Positions 1 to 8,159 of a stretch of DNA of 64,000 nt are shown piece after piece. The notes below the pieces were generated by a model that was given only the letters and a program-made list of their open reading frames with translations, made no database searches and was not told the origin of the DNA. How positions within the stretch are numbered: position 1 is the stretch's first letter; every line of letters starts with the position of its first letter. This stretch comes from Haloarcula halophila (GTDB lineage: Archaea; Halobacteriota; Halobacteria; Halobacteriales; Haloarculaceae). Where the stretch lies: NCBI RefSeq assembly GCF_029278565.1, contig NZ_CP119560.1, positions 310,001-374,000 on the forward strand, given 5' to 3'. The translations under genes were made by a program, and so were the position numbers.

Positions 1-337
1 GGATCTCGACTCCGTGCTCCGATGCGATCTCCCGTGCCATGCCGAGAGCGGGGTCGCCGGTGTCGTCCTCCTCCGTCTGGTCCGGTGACTTCCCGCCGGG
101 TCCCGGGAACGCGCCGAGGTCACCGGGCGCCGAAGCGGAACCGGAATCGGTGTCTCCCTCGTCCGCCTGCTCCTGGTCCCCCCCGGACGGTCTCGAGAAC
201 GCCCCGAGGTCACCAGTGTCCGAGGAGACGACGTGTAAGGCCGTAAACTCCGCGTCGGGGAAATTTTCGAGCGCGTACCGGAGCCCCTCTTTCGCGCGTT
301 CCGAGTCGTCCACGGGGACGAGAATACGTTGTCCCAT
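1..337 (-). CDS. Universal stress protein (UspA family), 3' end outside the window
   Basis: The N-terminal 112 codons of a UspA-fold protein are present and the C-terminus lies beyond base 1. The start ATG at 337 gives MGQRILVPVDDSERAKEGLR, the typical first strand and helix of UspA, followed by a second strand ending in ALHVVSSD. The linker after that strand is unusual. It is long, acidic and Gly/Pro-rich, and it contains a duplicated segment: GDLGAFSRPSGG is followed about 30 residues later by GDLGAFPGPGGK. Members of the family usually have a short linker there before 'a.ei...gv'; here AREIASEHGVE resumes the fold. Family assignment is strong. The stress signal and any nucleotide binding (the C-terminal G2xG9G motif) cannot be judged. 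Confidence 0.85.
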   Translation of the reverse strand, partial: MGQRILVPVDDSERAKEGLRYALENFPDAEFTALHVVSSDTGDLGAFSRPSGGDQEQADEGDTDSGSASAPGDLGAFPGPGGKSPDQTEEDDTGDPALGMAREIASEHGVEI

Positions 338-477
338 ACCGGATCTTGACGGGCGTTCATAATATAAGTTGGCCCGACAATTCCCTGTCTGTCGTTCGCG
401 AGAGTGGGACTGACCGCTAGAACAGGTTTGAGGTGCCCGTGAATAACCCCACCCATCAATAGTTTTATCACCCTGTT

Positions 478-488
478 AGTATATACCA
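478..488 (+). promoter_or_regulatory. TATA element of the nucleobase permease gene
   Basis: The AT-rich hexamer TATATA (within AGTATATACC) is the best archaeal TATA candidate upstream of the permease. A transcript starting about 25 nt downstream would begin near 504-508. That leaves a leader of roughly 40 nt before the ATG at 545, which is long for a haloarchaeal gene, and a short open frame (504-539) fits inside it. Confidence 0.4.
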
Positions 489-544
489 ATCCTATCGCAA
501 GCTATGGATTGCCATGACGAGCATTCCAGCAACCGGTGATACTA

Positions 545-2083
545 ATGACAGAACCAGACGACGCAACTGAAGCACGCACCGACGGCGGAAACATGGTAAC
601 GTACGGTATCGAAGACAAGCCACCGCTGGGGAAGTCGGTCCTGCTCGGGACACAGCACTGGCTGACGATGATCGGGTCGACGATCGCGATTCCACTTGTA
701 CTCGCGGGAGTCCTGGGGTTCAACGGGGGACAGACGGCCCAGCTGATCGCGACGTTCTTCCTGGTCTCGGGGATCGCGACCCTCGCACAGACGACCATCG
801 GGAACAAGTATCCGATCGTCCAGGGGGGGACGTTCTCGATGCTCGGGCCGGCTATCGCGATCGTCGCCGCCCTCGGAGGCGCTGACGGCGGCGCGAGCTC
901 GACGGTCATGATGCGGGAACTCCAGGGGGCGATCATCGTCGCCGGGGCTGTCGAGGTCCTCATCGGCTATCTCGGCATCTTCGGTCGCCTGAAGAGGTAT
1001 ATGGGGCCGATCGTCATCGCTGTGGTCATCACGCTCATCGGGTTGGCGCTCATCAGCGTCCCGCAGATCATCTCGGCTAACCAGAACTGGTACCTCGCGG
1101 GTCTGACGCTCGTGCTGATCACGCTGTTCTCGCAGTACCTCGACGATTACTCCCAGGTGTTCAAGTTATTCCCCGTCTTGCTCGGTTTGGGTGGGGCGTA
1201 CCTACTCGCGCTGGTGTTGTCGGTCGCGGGAGTCGTCAATATCGTCGATCTCAGTCCGATTGCAGAGGCGCCGTTGGTGCGTGTCATCACGCCGTTCCAG
1301 TGGGGGATGCCGCTGTTTACCACCTCCTTCATCGTCGGGATGTTCGCGGGAATGCTCGCGTCGGCCATCGAGAGCTTCGGCGATTACCACTCTGTCGCCC
1401 GTATGGCCGGTGAAGGTGCACCGAACAAGAAGCGCGTCAACCACGGGCTCGGCATGGAGGGGATCGGCAACGTCTTCGCCGGCATCATGGGTACCGGGAA
1501 CGGCTCCACGTCCTACACCGAGAACATCGGTGCCATCGGTATCACGGGCGTCGCCTCCCGGTACGTCGTCCAGGTCGGTGCGATCGTGATGATTCTCGTC
1601 GCCTTTATCGGCCCCTTCGGTGCGTTCGTGACCACGATCCCCAACGCCATCGTCGGTGGGCTGTTCCTCGCGATGTTCGCACAGATCGTGGGTGTCGGGC
1701 TCTCGCAGCTCCAGCACGTCGACATGAACCAGAACAGGAACGTGTTCGTGCTCGGCTTCGGGCTGTTCGCCGGCCTATCGATTCCACAGTACATCTCCGG
1801 ACTCGAAAGCGGCGCACTTGAGACCGGGCTCAGCAACGTCCCCGTATTCGGTGCGGTGCTGGGCATCCCGGAGGTCGCACAGACGATCAGTATCGTCATG
1901 GGGACGGAGATCGCCGTCGGCGGACTCGCCGCCTTCATCCTCGACAACACTATCCCGGGTACCGACGAGGAGCGTGGACTGACCCAGTGGGAGGAGATCA
2001 CCGAGGACGCCGACGAGTTCGAACCGTTCCACCAACAGTTGCTCTCGGGCGGTGACTCCGGACCGAAAGTCGCCGACGACTGA
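545..2083 (+). CDS. NCS2-family uracil/xanthine permease
   Basis: This is a 512-residue polytopic membrane protein of the nucleobase-cation symporter 2 (UraA/PbuX) family. It imports a purine or pyrimidine base, or a related cyclic compound, with protons or sodium. Visible marks are the N-terminal LGTQHWLTMIGSTIAIP segment, the QTTIGNKYPIVQGGTFSML loop, the conserved acidic/Gln region around ASAIESFGDYHSVARM, and the GTGNGSTSYTENIGAIGITG motif of TM10. About 12-14 hydrophobic helices are present and the length is normal to slightly long. A GTG at 536 is in frame, but ATG 545 is preferred. The downstream hydantoinase-like enzyme on the same strand suggests that the substrate is a base or cyclic ureide. 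Exact specificity cannot be read from the sequence. Confidence 0.93.
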   Translation: MTEPDDATEARTDGGNMVTYGIEDKPPLGKSVLLGTQHWLTMIGSTIAIPLVLAGVLGFNGGQTAQLIATFFLVSGIATLAQTTIGNKYPIVQGGTFSMLGPAIAIVAALGGADGGASSTVMMRELQGAIIVAGAVEVLIGYLGIFGRLKRYMGPIVIAVVITLIGLALISVPQIISANQNWYLAGLTLVLITLFSQYLDDYSQVFKLFPVLLGLGGAYLLALVLSVAGVVNIVDLSPIAEAPLVRVITPFQWGMPLFTTSFIVGMFAGMLASAIESFGDYHSVARMAGEGAPNKKRVNHGLGMEGIGNVFAGIMGTGNGSTSYTENIGAIGITGVASRYVVQVGAIVMILVAFIGPFGAFVTTIPNAIVGGLFLAMFAQIVGVGLSQLQHVDMNQNRNVFVLGFGLFAGLSIPQYISGLESGALETGLSNVPVFGAVLGIPEVAQTISIVMGTEIAVGGLAAFILDNTIPGTDEERGLTQWEEITEDADEFEPFHQQLLSGGDSGPKVADD

Positions 2084-2249
2084 ACCTCGGTCGCCCGTTT
2101 GAGCTGGACTCCACTCTTTTGACCGCTCGGAACGAACTTCCGCCACTGGCCACGTCTTCGACCGAGAGCACGTGGCGATGGCGGTGCCGGACGCTATCGA
2201 CTGCGCCCGCTGTCCAAACTGCAAAGTGGACCCCGTTGCTTTTCGAACT

Positions 2250-2660
2250 ATGACACAGACGAACGACGCCGTCGACGTGACGCGGATGTCGCTTCGCGAC
2301 AGCGGCTGGATCGGATACACCGACGATGCGGTGTACATCGAACGCGACGGAGAAAAGATACAGATCGCCAACGAACACGTGAGGAAGGTGACGCTCCAGT
2401 CCCTTCGGTGGGATCTCGCCGTCATGAGCGTCCTCCTGATCGGGGTCGGCGGCTACGTCGCGATAACCCGGAACCCACTGGTCGGAATCGCGTTCGCCGT
2501 CGTCGGCGTGCTGAGCATGTACCGGACGTACGGAAACCGGTACGCGCTCCGCATCCAGATCGAAAACGAATCCAAGCCCGTGACAGTGTATCCGACGTAT
2601 CCGGTCGAATGCCACGAGACGATCGTCGATAGCATCGAGGGTCGCTCTCGCGACGGGTAG
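2250..2660 (+). CDS. Small two-helix membrane protein, haloarchaeal, unknown function
   Basis: This 136-residue protein has an N-terminal soluble domain (about 55 residues, with a WIGYTDDAVYIERDGEKI strand pair), two hydrophobic helices around residues 54-90 (LAVMSVLLIGVGGYVAI and a second ending GVLSMYRTYGN), and a short soluble tail. The arrangement resembles archaeal PH-like or 'YcxB'-type membrane proteins, but I do not recognise a named family with certainty. ATG 2250 is chosen over an upstream in-frame start at 2172 because the added 26 residues are Cys-rich and lack haloarchaeal character, and an AT-rich stretch lies just before 2250. It sits between the permease and the amidohydrolase on the same strand and may simply be carried along. 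Confidence 0.75.
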   Translation: MTQTNDAVDVTRMSLRDSGWIGYTDDAVYIERDGEKIQIANEHVRKVTLQSLRWDLAVMSVLLIGVGGYVAITRNPLVGIAFAVVGVLSMYRTYGNRYALRIQIENESKPVTVYPTYPVECHETIVDSIEGRSRDG

Positions 2661-2698
2661 GAAAAGCTAAGTCGCGTGGGTGAGTGATGTGAAACAGC

Positions 2699-4120
2699 AT
2701 GTCGCAAGCAGACTTGCGGATACGCAATGCCCGAGTTGTGACGCCGAACGGAACGATTCTGGGCGGTGTCGCGGCGACGGATGGATCGATCGTCGCGGTC
2801 GGCACTGACCGGTCGCTCCCCGAGGCAGACCGCAGTATCAACGCCGACGGCAACTACCTGATCCCCGGGTTCATCGACCCGCACGTCCACTGGGGCCTCT
2901 CGCGCTACGAGTACGAATACCACGAGGGACTGGCCCACGACTTCGAGACGGAGACCCGCGGGGCCGTCCACGGCGGCGTGACGACCGTGGTGAACTTCCT
3001 CCTCCAGCCTGATCCGTACCTGCCCGACATGGACTACTTCATCGAGGCAGGCGAACAGAACTCCTACATCGACTTCGGGTACCACGCGATCGTCCACAAG
3101 GACCACCACGTCGACGAGATCGAGGGACTGGCGGATGCCGGCATCCGCTCGTTCAAGATCTTCTACAACTGGTACAAACACGCCTCACCCGAGTTGGGGA
3201 TCAACCACTCCGATTCCGGGCGTGTCTACAAGGTACTCGACAGGGTCGCCGACATCGAGAACGGCGTCGTCATGTTCCACGCCGAAAACGAGGATCTCGC
3301 GTACGAGCGGCGCCAGGAACTCCAGGAGGAGGGCCGCAACGACCTCCAGGCGTGGTCGGAGTCCGCACCGAACGTCGCCGAGGCGATGCAGATCGAGAAC
3401 ATCGCCAAACTCACCGACTACACCGACTCGACCGCCTACATCGTTCACATGAGCACGGGCGAGGGGGTCGACATCTGTCGGCGGTATCAGGAGCAGGGCG
3501 TCGACATCAACGCGGAGACCCTGCCGGCGTTTCTCGCCCACACCAAGGAGGAAGACCTCGGCGTCTGGGGGAAGATCTCCCCGCCGTTGCGGGGCGAACA
3601 GAGCAAGCGGAAACTCTGGCAGGGGTTGCGCGAAGGCGTCGTCGACTACGCCGGCACCGACCACTGTCCGCACAAGAAGCCGTTCAAGGAGAAAGAAGAG
3701 GGGAAATACGGCGATATCTGGGACGCGATCCCGGGGGACAACAACGGCATCGAGTACTTCCTGCCGGTGATGATGAGCGAAGGTGTCAACAAGAACCGCA
3801 TCAGCATGGAGCGTCTCGTCGAGGTCTGTGCCGAGAACAACGCCCGCCGCTGGGGACTGTATCCGCGTAAGGGTGCCCTCGTCGAGGGCGCCGATGCCGA
3901 TATGGTACTCGTCGATCTAGAGAAGTCCGCCGTCGTCGACGACGACTTCTATCACACCATGGAGCCGCGCTACTCGACGTTCCACGGGGACGAGCTTACC
4001 GGCCTGCCGACCCACACCATCGTCGGCGGCGAGGTCGTGGTCGAAGACGGCCAGTTGCAGGTCGAAAAGGGCGGCCGTGACTACCTCCCACGGGATGCCG
4101 ACGGCGTCCCGATGCCCTGA
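2699..4120 (+). CDS. Dihydropyrimidinase/hydantoinase-type amidohydrolase
   Basis: This is a 473-residue cyclic amidohydrolase of the dihydroorotase/allantoinase/hydantoinase group, which opens a cyclic amide or ureide ring using a binuclear metal site in a TIM barrel. Metal ligands are visible: FIDPHVH (His62, His64), SFKIFYNW (Lys153, the position of the carboxylated lysine), MFHAENED (His about 194), YIVHMSTGEG, and the catalytic Asp region GTDHCPHKKP. A short N-terminal beta-sandwich and the C-terminal strand (ADADMVLVDLEK) complete the usual architecture. It follows the NCS2 permease and precedes an IclR regulator, so it is probably catabolic rather than part of pyrimidine synthesis. Allantoin, hydantoin and dihydropyrimidine remain possible substrates. 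Confidence 0.88.
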   Translation: MSQADLRIRNARVVTPNGTILGGVAATDGSIVAVGTDRSLPEADRSINADGNYLIPGFIDPHVHWGLSRYEYEYHEGLAHDFETETRGAVHGGVTTVVNFLLQPDPYLPDMDYFIEAGEQNSYIDFGYHAIVHKDHHVDEIEGLADAGIRSFKIFYNWYKHASPELGINHSDSGRVYKVLDRVADIENGVVMFHAENEDLAYERRQELQEEGRNDLQAWSESAPNVAEAMQIENIAKLTDYTDSTAYIVHMSTGEGVDICRRYQEQGVDINAETLPAFLAHTKEEDLGVWGKISPPLRGEQSKRKLWQGLREGVVDYAGTDHCPHKKPFKEKEEGKYGDIWDAIPGDNNGIEYFLPVMMSEGVNKNRISMERLVEVCAENNARRWGLYPRKGALVEGADADMVLVDLEKSAVVDDDFYHTMEPRYSTFHGDELTGLPTHTIVGGEVVVEDGQLQVEKGGRDYLPRDADGVPMP

Positions 4121-4272
4121 CAGCCGATACCTGACAGCGTTCCACGAATTCGGTTCTCTCGTTGGTTCTGATCGACCACCATTGGGACCGTGTGATTGTC
4201 ACACACCCGCTATCCCGCCATACAGAATATTTATTCTATCTGGCCGGTGCGTCCCTGTGAATCGGATACTCA

Positions 4273-4287
4273 TTTCATTCTATGAAA
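4273..4287. promoter_or_regulatory. Palindrome overlapping the promoter of the IclR gene, candidate operator
   Basis: TTTCAT-TCT-ATGAAA is a perfect inverted repeat with 6-nt arms and a 3-nt spacer. It lies about 35 nt before the regulator's ATG and abuts the AT-rich TATA candidate GCTATTTACC (about 4289-4298). This is the usual place for an archaeal repressor site that blocks TBP/TFB. Autoregulation by the adjacent IclR protein is inferred. Confidence 0.45.
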
Positions 4288-4321
4288 AAGCTATTTACCC
4301 CGTCAAGATGTAGCTGGTTGT

Positions 4322-5080
4322 ATGGGCTCCAACGTTCCGGTCAACGCGGTCGAAACGACGCTTCGGATCGCAGAGGCGTTACAGGAACACGAATGTGTCG
4401 GCGTGACGAAACTCGCCGACGAGATCGACCTGCCCCAAAGTACGGTGTTCAACCATCTCAAGACGCTGGAACAAAACGAGTACGTCGTCAACGAGGGCGG
4501 GTCCTACCGTCTCGGGTGTCGCTTCCTCAAACTCGGTGCGAAAGCCCGTTCGTACCACGATGTCCACGAGGTAGCCCGACCGAAGATAAACCGACTGGCG
4601 AAAGACACCGGCGAGATCTCCGCACTGCTCGTCGAGGAGCACGGACTGGGCGTGTTCTTACACCGGGCCGAGGGCGAGCAAGCCGTCCATATTGATAGTT
4701 ACATCAGCCAGCGGATCTCTCTCCACGGTGCCGCACTCGGAAAGGCTATTCTCGCTTCCCTCCCCCGAGAACGTGCCGTCGATATCGTCGAACGCCGTGG
4801 TCTACCGGCGTTGACCGAGAACACGATCACGGACCGTGACGAACTGTTCGACGAACTCGACCGGGTCGCCGAGCGGGGTATCGCGTTCGACGACCAGGAG
4901 CGGCTCAACGGTCTCCGTAGCGTCGCTACACCGATAACTGACGGGAACGGGGCTGTCCTCGGTGCGGTCAGCATCGCCGGTCCGACCAACCGTATCCAGA
5001 ACGATCGGTTTCGTGAGACGTTCCCCTCGAAACTCTCCGACATCAAGAACGTCATCGAACTCGACTTGGCCTACTCGTGA
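4322..5080 (+). CDS. IclR-family transcriptional regulator
   Basis: This 252-residue regulator has an N-terminal winged helix (residues about 5-70, with GVTKLADEIDLPQSTVFNHL as recognition region) and a C-terminal effector domain with the family features LHRAEGEQAVHIDSY, LHGAALGKAILASLP and GLRSVATPI, ending near LGAVSIAGP. IclR proteins bind small aromatic, ureide or sugar-acid ligands. The gene lies between the hydantoinase-like enzyme and the convergent cyclase-family hydrolase, so it most likely controls one or both. A palindrome overlaps its own promoter. The start fits a leaderless message from the TATA element 25-30 nt upstream. Confidence 0.92.
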   Translation: MGSNVPVNAVETTLRIAEALQEHECVGVTKLADEIDLPQSTVFNHLKTLEQNEYVVNEGGSYRLGCRFLKLGAKARSYHDVHEVARPKINRLAKDTGEISALLVEEHGLGVFLHRAEGEQAVHIDSYISQRISLHGAALGKAILASLPRERAVDIVERRGLPALTENTITDRDELFDELDRVAERGIAFDDQERLNGLRSVATPITDGNGAVLGAVSIAGPTNRIQNDRFRETFPSKLSDIKNVIELDLAYS

Positions 5081-5623
5081 CCCTCGTATCCCATCATATG
5101 AAATACGTCGGTTTCGGGACGTACTTTGCCGGTTAACGGCTCGTGTCTCCCGTTAAGCTATCCTCTCAGTGTCGATTGAGCGGAAATGCTCAACAGAATA
5201 TCAGACGTACGTTTGTTACGCCAGCGAATCAGGTTAACGATTGACATGGATGGGGGCAACCAGTGACCGAACGTTCATTCAGTCAGGCTAAATAGATCCC
5301 ACCCTGTAACATAACCAACCGAATCGAAAACGTTCGTATCCCACTATACAGGATAGCTTTCGTTCTCGTACGCAGTGGTCCAGGCGGAGCGATCAACACT
5401 GGTGTGACACCGCTGCAACCGCCCCCGACAGAGGGTGACCAGCTGATGCGCACACGCCGAGAGATACGACCGCGTAGCCTGTCCATCCCACAACTGTGTC
5501 TCTCGTGGCGGAGATCCACAGTCAGTGACCCACGCACGTGCTCCGTGGCGCTACCGGGGGCCGTGGTGACAGAAAACAGTTATAATTCGGGGAGTGATCG
5601 GTCTGCCGGACCGCGATGCAGTC
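5081..5623. other. Intergenic stretch between convergent genes, no gene seen
   Basis: This is a 543-base gap between the ends of the IclR gene (+) and the cyclase-family gene (-). GC content is lower than in the flanking genes and reading frames on both strands lack coding character. Short AT-rich tracts occur, but no clear terminator hairpin or repeat was found. Confidence 0.5.
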
Positions 5624-6388
5624 CTACGTCTCTTTGAACGCGACGACACGGGAGACGCTCGACTCGCCGCCGCGGAACCGCCACGGGAACGTACCGATCT
5701 GGACACGCTCGTTGAGCAACTCCTCGGGCACCTGTGCGTTCTCGACGTGGATGATGCCTTCGGGGAACAGTTCGGTATGCATCAGCTGGTACCCCTCGGG
5801 TGGGAATACTTCGTCGAGATCGTCGACACCGAGGTGGTCGGCCGCTTCGTCCGCCAGTTCGGGACGGATATCACGGATAACGGTGTTCATCGGGTGATCC
5901 GCGCTCCCACAGTCGAGGATCAGGTAGTTTAGGTTCTTCTCCTGACACCACTCGGCGAATTCCTTGTTCGGGCCGGGGTGTTTACAGAAGAACCTGTGTG
6001 GGTCTGCCTCCTCACGGTGCCACGCGTGCTTCTGATAGCCGGTGTGGATAAAGAGGATATCGCCCTCTTGGACATCGACGACGTCCTCGATCATCTCGCT
6101 GGTGTAGATATCGTAATCCCCGACCTTGTCGGAGATATCCGCGACAACAGCGTCGCTGACGAGTTCGTCGAGTGGGACTTCCTCGATGTCACGCCCGCTC
6201 GCGACGAAGTGTTTCTCACCGTCCAGATGCGTCCCTGTGTGGTTCATGAACTCGATTTTCTGCCCGTTTACCTTCTCGGTGTCTAGGCTTTTTTCGTACC
6301 ACACTTTGGGGTTGTCGTAGGTCGGCCACGCTGGGGTATCTCCTGACCACGGCTGTGTCAGGTCGTACATCTCATAGCCATCAAGCAT
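5624..6388 (-). CDS. Cyclase-family metal-dependent hydrolase (arylformamidase/isatin-hydrolase-like fold)
   Basis: This 254-residue protein belongs to the 'cyclase' family, which includes kynurenine formamidase, isatin hydrolase and related amide-ring hydrolases. The signature metal-binding stretch MNHTGTHLDGEKHF (HxGTHxD...H) is clear, and YLILDCGSADHPMN and a C-terminal Glu-rich region match the family. The start at 6388 is supported by a TATA candidate (TTTAATTC, about 6412-6420 on the opposite strand) about 27 nt upstream, which gives an almost leaderless message. It converges on the IclR regulator. With the NCS2 permease and the hydantoinase-like enzyme it suggests stepwise hydrolysis of a cyclic amide; the substrate is not determined. 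Confidence 0.88.
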   Translation of the reverse strand: MLDGYEMYDLTQPWSGDTPAWPTYDNPKVWYEKSLDTEKVNGQKIEFMNHTGTHLDGEKHFVASGRDIEEVPLDELVSDAVVADISDKVGDYDIYTSEMIEDVVDVQEGDILFIHTGYQKHAWHREEADPHRFFCKHPGPNKEFAEWCQEKNLNYLILDCGSADHPMNTVIRDIRPELADEAADHLGVDDLDEVFPPEGYQLMHTELFPEGIIHVENAQVPEELLNERVQIGTFPWRFRGGESSVSRVVAFKET

Positions 6389-6930
6389 ACACTGATAGCT
6401 ACACCAGTAACTGAATTAAACCTTGGGTACTGGCCGTGGTATTGGGTGGTCGCCCGCTGTAGATCCGTATCGATAATCACGGGGAAGCGGGTTTTCTGAT
6501 CGGCTAGCGTGTTGGAGCGGGCTTTGACTGACTGCGTTCGGCGAACACTGGAGAGTCGTTGAACTGCAAAGGGTATTCTTAGATCTGCCTCCGCGTCCGA
6601 AACTCGTCTCACACCATTCTCCTCAGTCAATCGCTGAGATTCCCGTGGACAATACACCGATACGTTTTAGCTAAATAGTATAGCCATTTTGCATGTCCAA
6701 TGACACTGCTATTCCCGTTCTTGCCGGTGTACCTGGCCTGCCCATCCCAGCGAGGTCACTAAACAGAGTGGATAGTCAGATTGAGCGTACGAGTCAGCTG
6801 GGTAGAATAGTCAGAAAGTGTAGCTGATATAGTTAGAAAGTATAGCTATGTTATATAGGCACTCTAGTCAGTTGATCGGGCGAACTATTGACAGTAGTTC
6901 AGTGAGCCGAAAGAGCCAGTCGGCGTTCGG
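6389..6930. other. AT-rich intergenic region downstream of the ParA operon
   Basis: No gene is supported here. The region is distinctly AT-rich from about 6660 to 6870. It contains a pair of 22-base direct repeats (6808-6851) and a looser relative, TTTTAGCTAAATAGTATAGC, at about 6665-6684. The same core is found upstream of parA, so this looks like part of a partition locus rather than plain spacer. Confidence 0.5.
6808..6851. repeat. Two tandem 22-bp repeats, candidate partition-site iterons
   Basis: Unit 1 (6808-6829) begins TAGTCAGAAAGTGTAGCTG and unit 2 (6830-6851) begins TAGTTAGAAAGTATAGCTA. They are directly abutting and differ at only a few positions. A third related copy beginning TAGTCAGACGGTATAGCTA lies upstream of parA at 8160. 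Sharing of one motif on both sides of a parA operon is typical of partition sites or autoregulatory operators. Confidence 0.6.
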
Positions 6931-7284
6931 TCAATCCCAGTCGTAGCCCCATTCCCGCAGTTCTTCGACGACAAGCTCCGGATTGTCCATCGCGACAACG
7001 AGCGCCGCTTCAAGCGCATCGGTCTTGTAGACATCTTCGCCGAGTTCGTCTTCGAGAGTCCTGATAAACGAGGATTCCCGATCCTCGATGTGTGGTCTGA
7101 GGAAGATCGGACGCTGTTTCCTGTCGGCTTTTACCGACGACCGTCGGAACTTGTACGGAATTTCCGGTGAACTATCGACGGACTCGGGCTCCGTCCCTGT
7201 CGAGTCTGGTGACCGGTCAGGCTCGGACGACGTACTCTCCGTACTCGGTTCGGCAAACGGATCGTCACCGGAGCCCGATTTCAT
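6931..7284 (-). CDS. Small acidic protein coupled to ParA, possible partition partner
   Basis: This 117-residue protein has a Ser/Glu/Asp-rich disordered N-terminal half (residues 1-45). It is followed by a basic patch (KFRRSSVKADRKQRPIF) and a compact helical C-terminal domain (ESSFIRTLEDELGED to the end, EELREWGYDWD). Its ATG overlaps the parA stop codon (ATGA at 7281-7284), so the two are translationally coupled. Position and size suggest the DNA-binding or adaptor partner of ParA (a ParB functional analogue), but no ParB, ribbon-helix-helix or HTH signature is certain. A shared TAGCTATA repeat lies beyond each end of the pair. Confidence 0.75.
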   Translation of the reverse strand: MKSGSGDDPFAEPSTESTSSEPDRSPDSTGTEPESVDSSPEIPYKFRRSSVKADRKQRPIFLRPHIEDRESSFIRTLEDELGEDVYKTDALEAALVVAMDNPELVVEELREWGYDWD

Positions 7285-8126
7285 GCTGTTGCCTCCTGTT
7301 CTTGCGGCGAACGCAACCGAGCGGCTAACTCTTCGAACTGTTCGAGCGTCTCCAGTTCGTAGTCGCGCTTGCGGGACCTGTGTGTCTCGACGTACTCGAA
7401 GGCAGAGCACTGCTGACGCCAACACCCTTCGAGAAGGGACGTCCGCTCGCGGAAGACAACAGGGACATCGTAGTCTTGGTTTCGAAGCTCCTCAAGCATC
7501 TCCTGTTGGTCATTGGTTCCCTTGAACCGGTTCGGAACAGCAGCGAGGACGCCGACGTTGATGTCAAGCGTCTGCTCCAACCCATCGACGAGGTCTGCGA
7601 GGCCTGTTACCGACTGTTGCCCCTTCCCACTCGGTTCGAACGGGATCACGAGGTTCCGCGTCGCGTGGATAGCGTTGTATAGCTTTACGTCCGCTGTGGC
7701 CGGCGGGTCGACGACGACGGTATCGTATTTTTCGGGGACGCCGGCCTCCTTTAATACACGGAGTAACTGGACGTTCGGATTCCAGTTTTCGCCGAAATCG
7801 GCCGCTTCCTCCTCTCTTCGGCGGAGGTGTTTCGAGAGGACCTCCAGCGAGTTGTGAGCGGGAACGATATCGACACCTTCGGAACGCTCGATGAGCCCGC
7901 TAAACTCGCCGCGTGGCCGCTCGACGAGGTGTCTAACGAGACTGTCGGCGTCCGAATCTGTGCGGTTGTCTGCCACGTCGAAGAGATACGAGAGGCTCCC
8001 CTCCTGTGGGTCCATATCGATCGCGAGGACGTCGTTTCCGGCCCTCGCGTCAGCGACAGCGAGGTTGCCTGCCAACGTCGTCTTCCCGACGCCACCGGCC
8101 TCACTGTACACCGTGTAGGTGAGCAT
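7281..8126 (-). CDS. parA: ParA/MinD-type ATPase of a haloarchaeal partition system
   Basis: This is a 281-residue deviant Walker-A ATPase. The P-loop is SEAGGVGKTTLAGN (AGGVGKTT at residues 10-17, catalytic Lys15), followed by the switch I region and Walker A' (LAIDMDPQEGSLSYLF) and a Walker B/switch II segment (YDTVVVDPPATADVKLYN). The usual 'signature' lysine two residues before GG is replaced (E-A-GG instead of K-GG). It is expected to position plasmid or chromosomal DNA together with a centromere-binding protein. The start at 8126 is essentially leaderless: a TATA-like CTTTAAGT (about 8151-8158) precedes it, and a TATAGCTATA palindrome sits just upstream of that. The gene overlaps the small downstream gene by 4 nt. 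Confidence 0.9.
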   Translation of the reverse strand: MLTYTVYSEAGGVGKTTLAGNLAVADARAGNDVLAIDMDPQEGSLSYLFDVADNRTDSDADSLVRHLVERPRGEFSGLIERSEGVDIVPAHNSLEVLSKHLRRREEEAADFGENWNPNVQLLRVLKEAGVPEKYDTVVVDPPATADVKLYNAIHATRNLVIPFEPSGKGQQSVTGLADLVDGLEQTLDINVGVLAAVPNRFKGTNDQQEMLEELRNQDYDVPVVFRERTSLLEGCWRQQCSAFEYVETHRSRKRDYELETLEQFEELAARLRSPQEQEATA

Positions 8127-8159
8127 ACGTGACCGTTCGGCGGATGCCGACTTAAAGAT

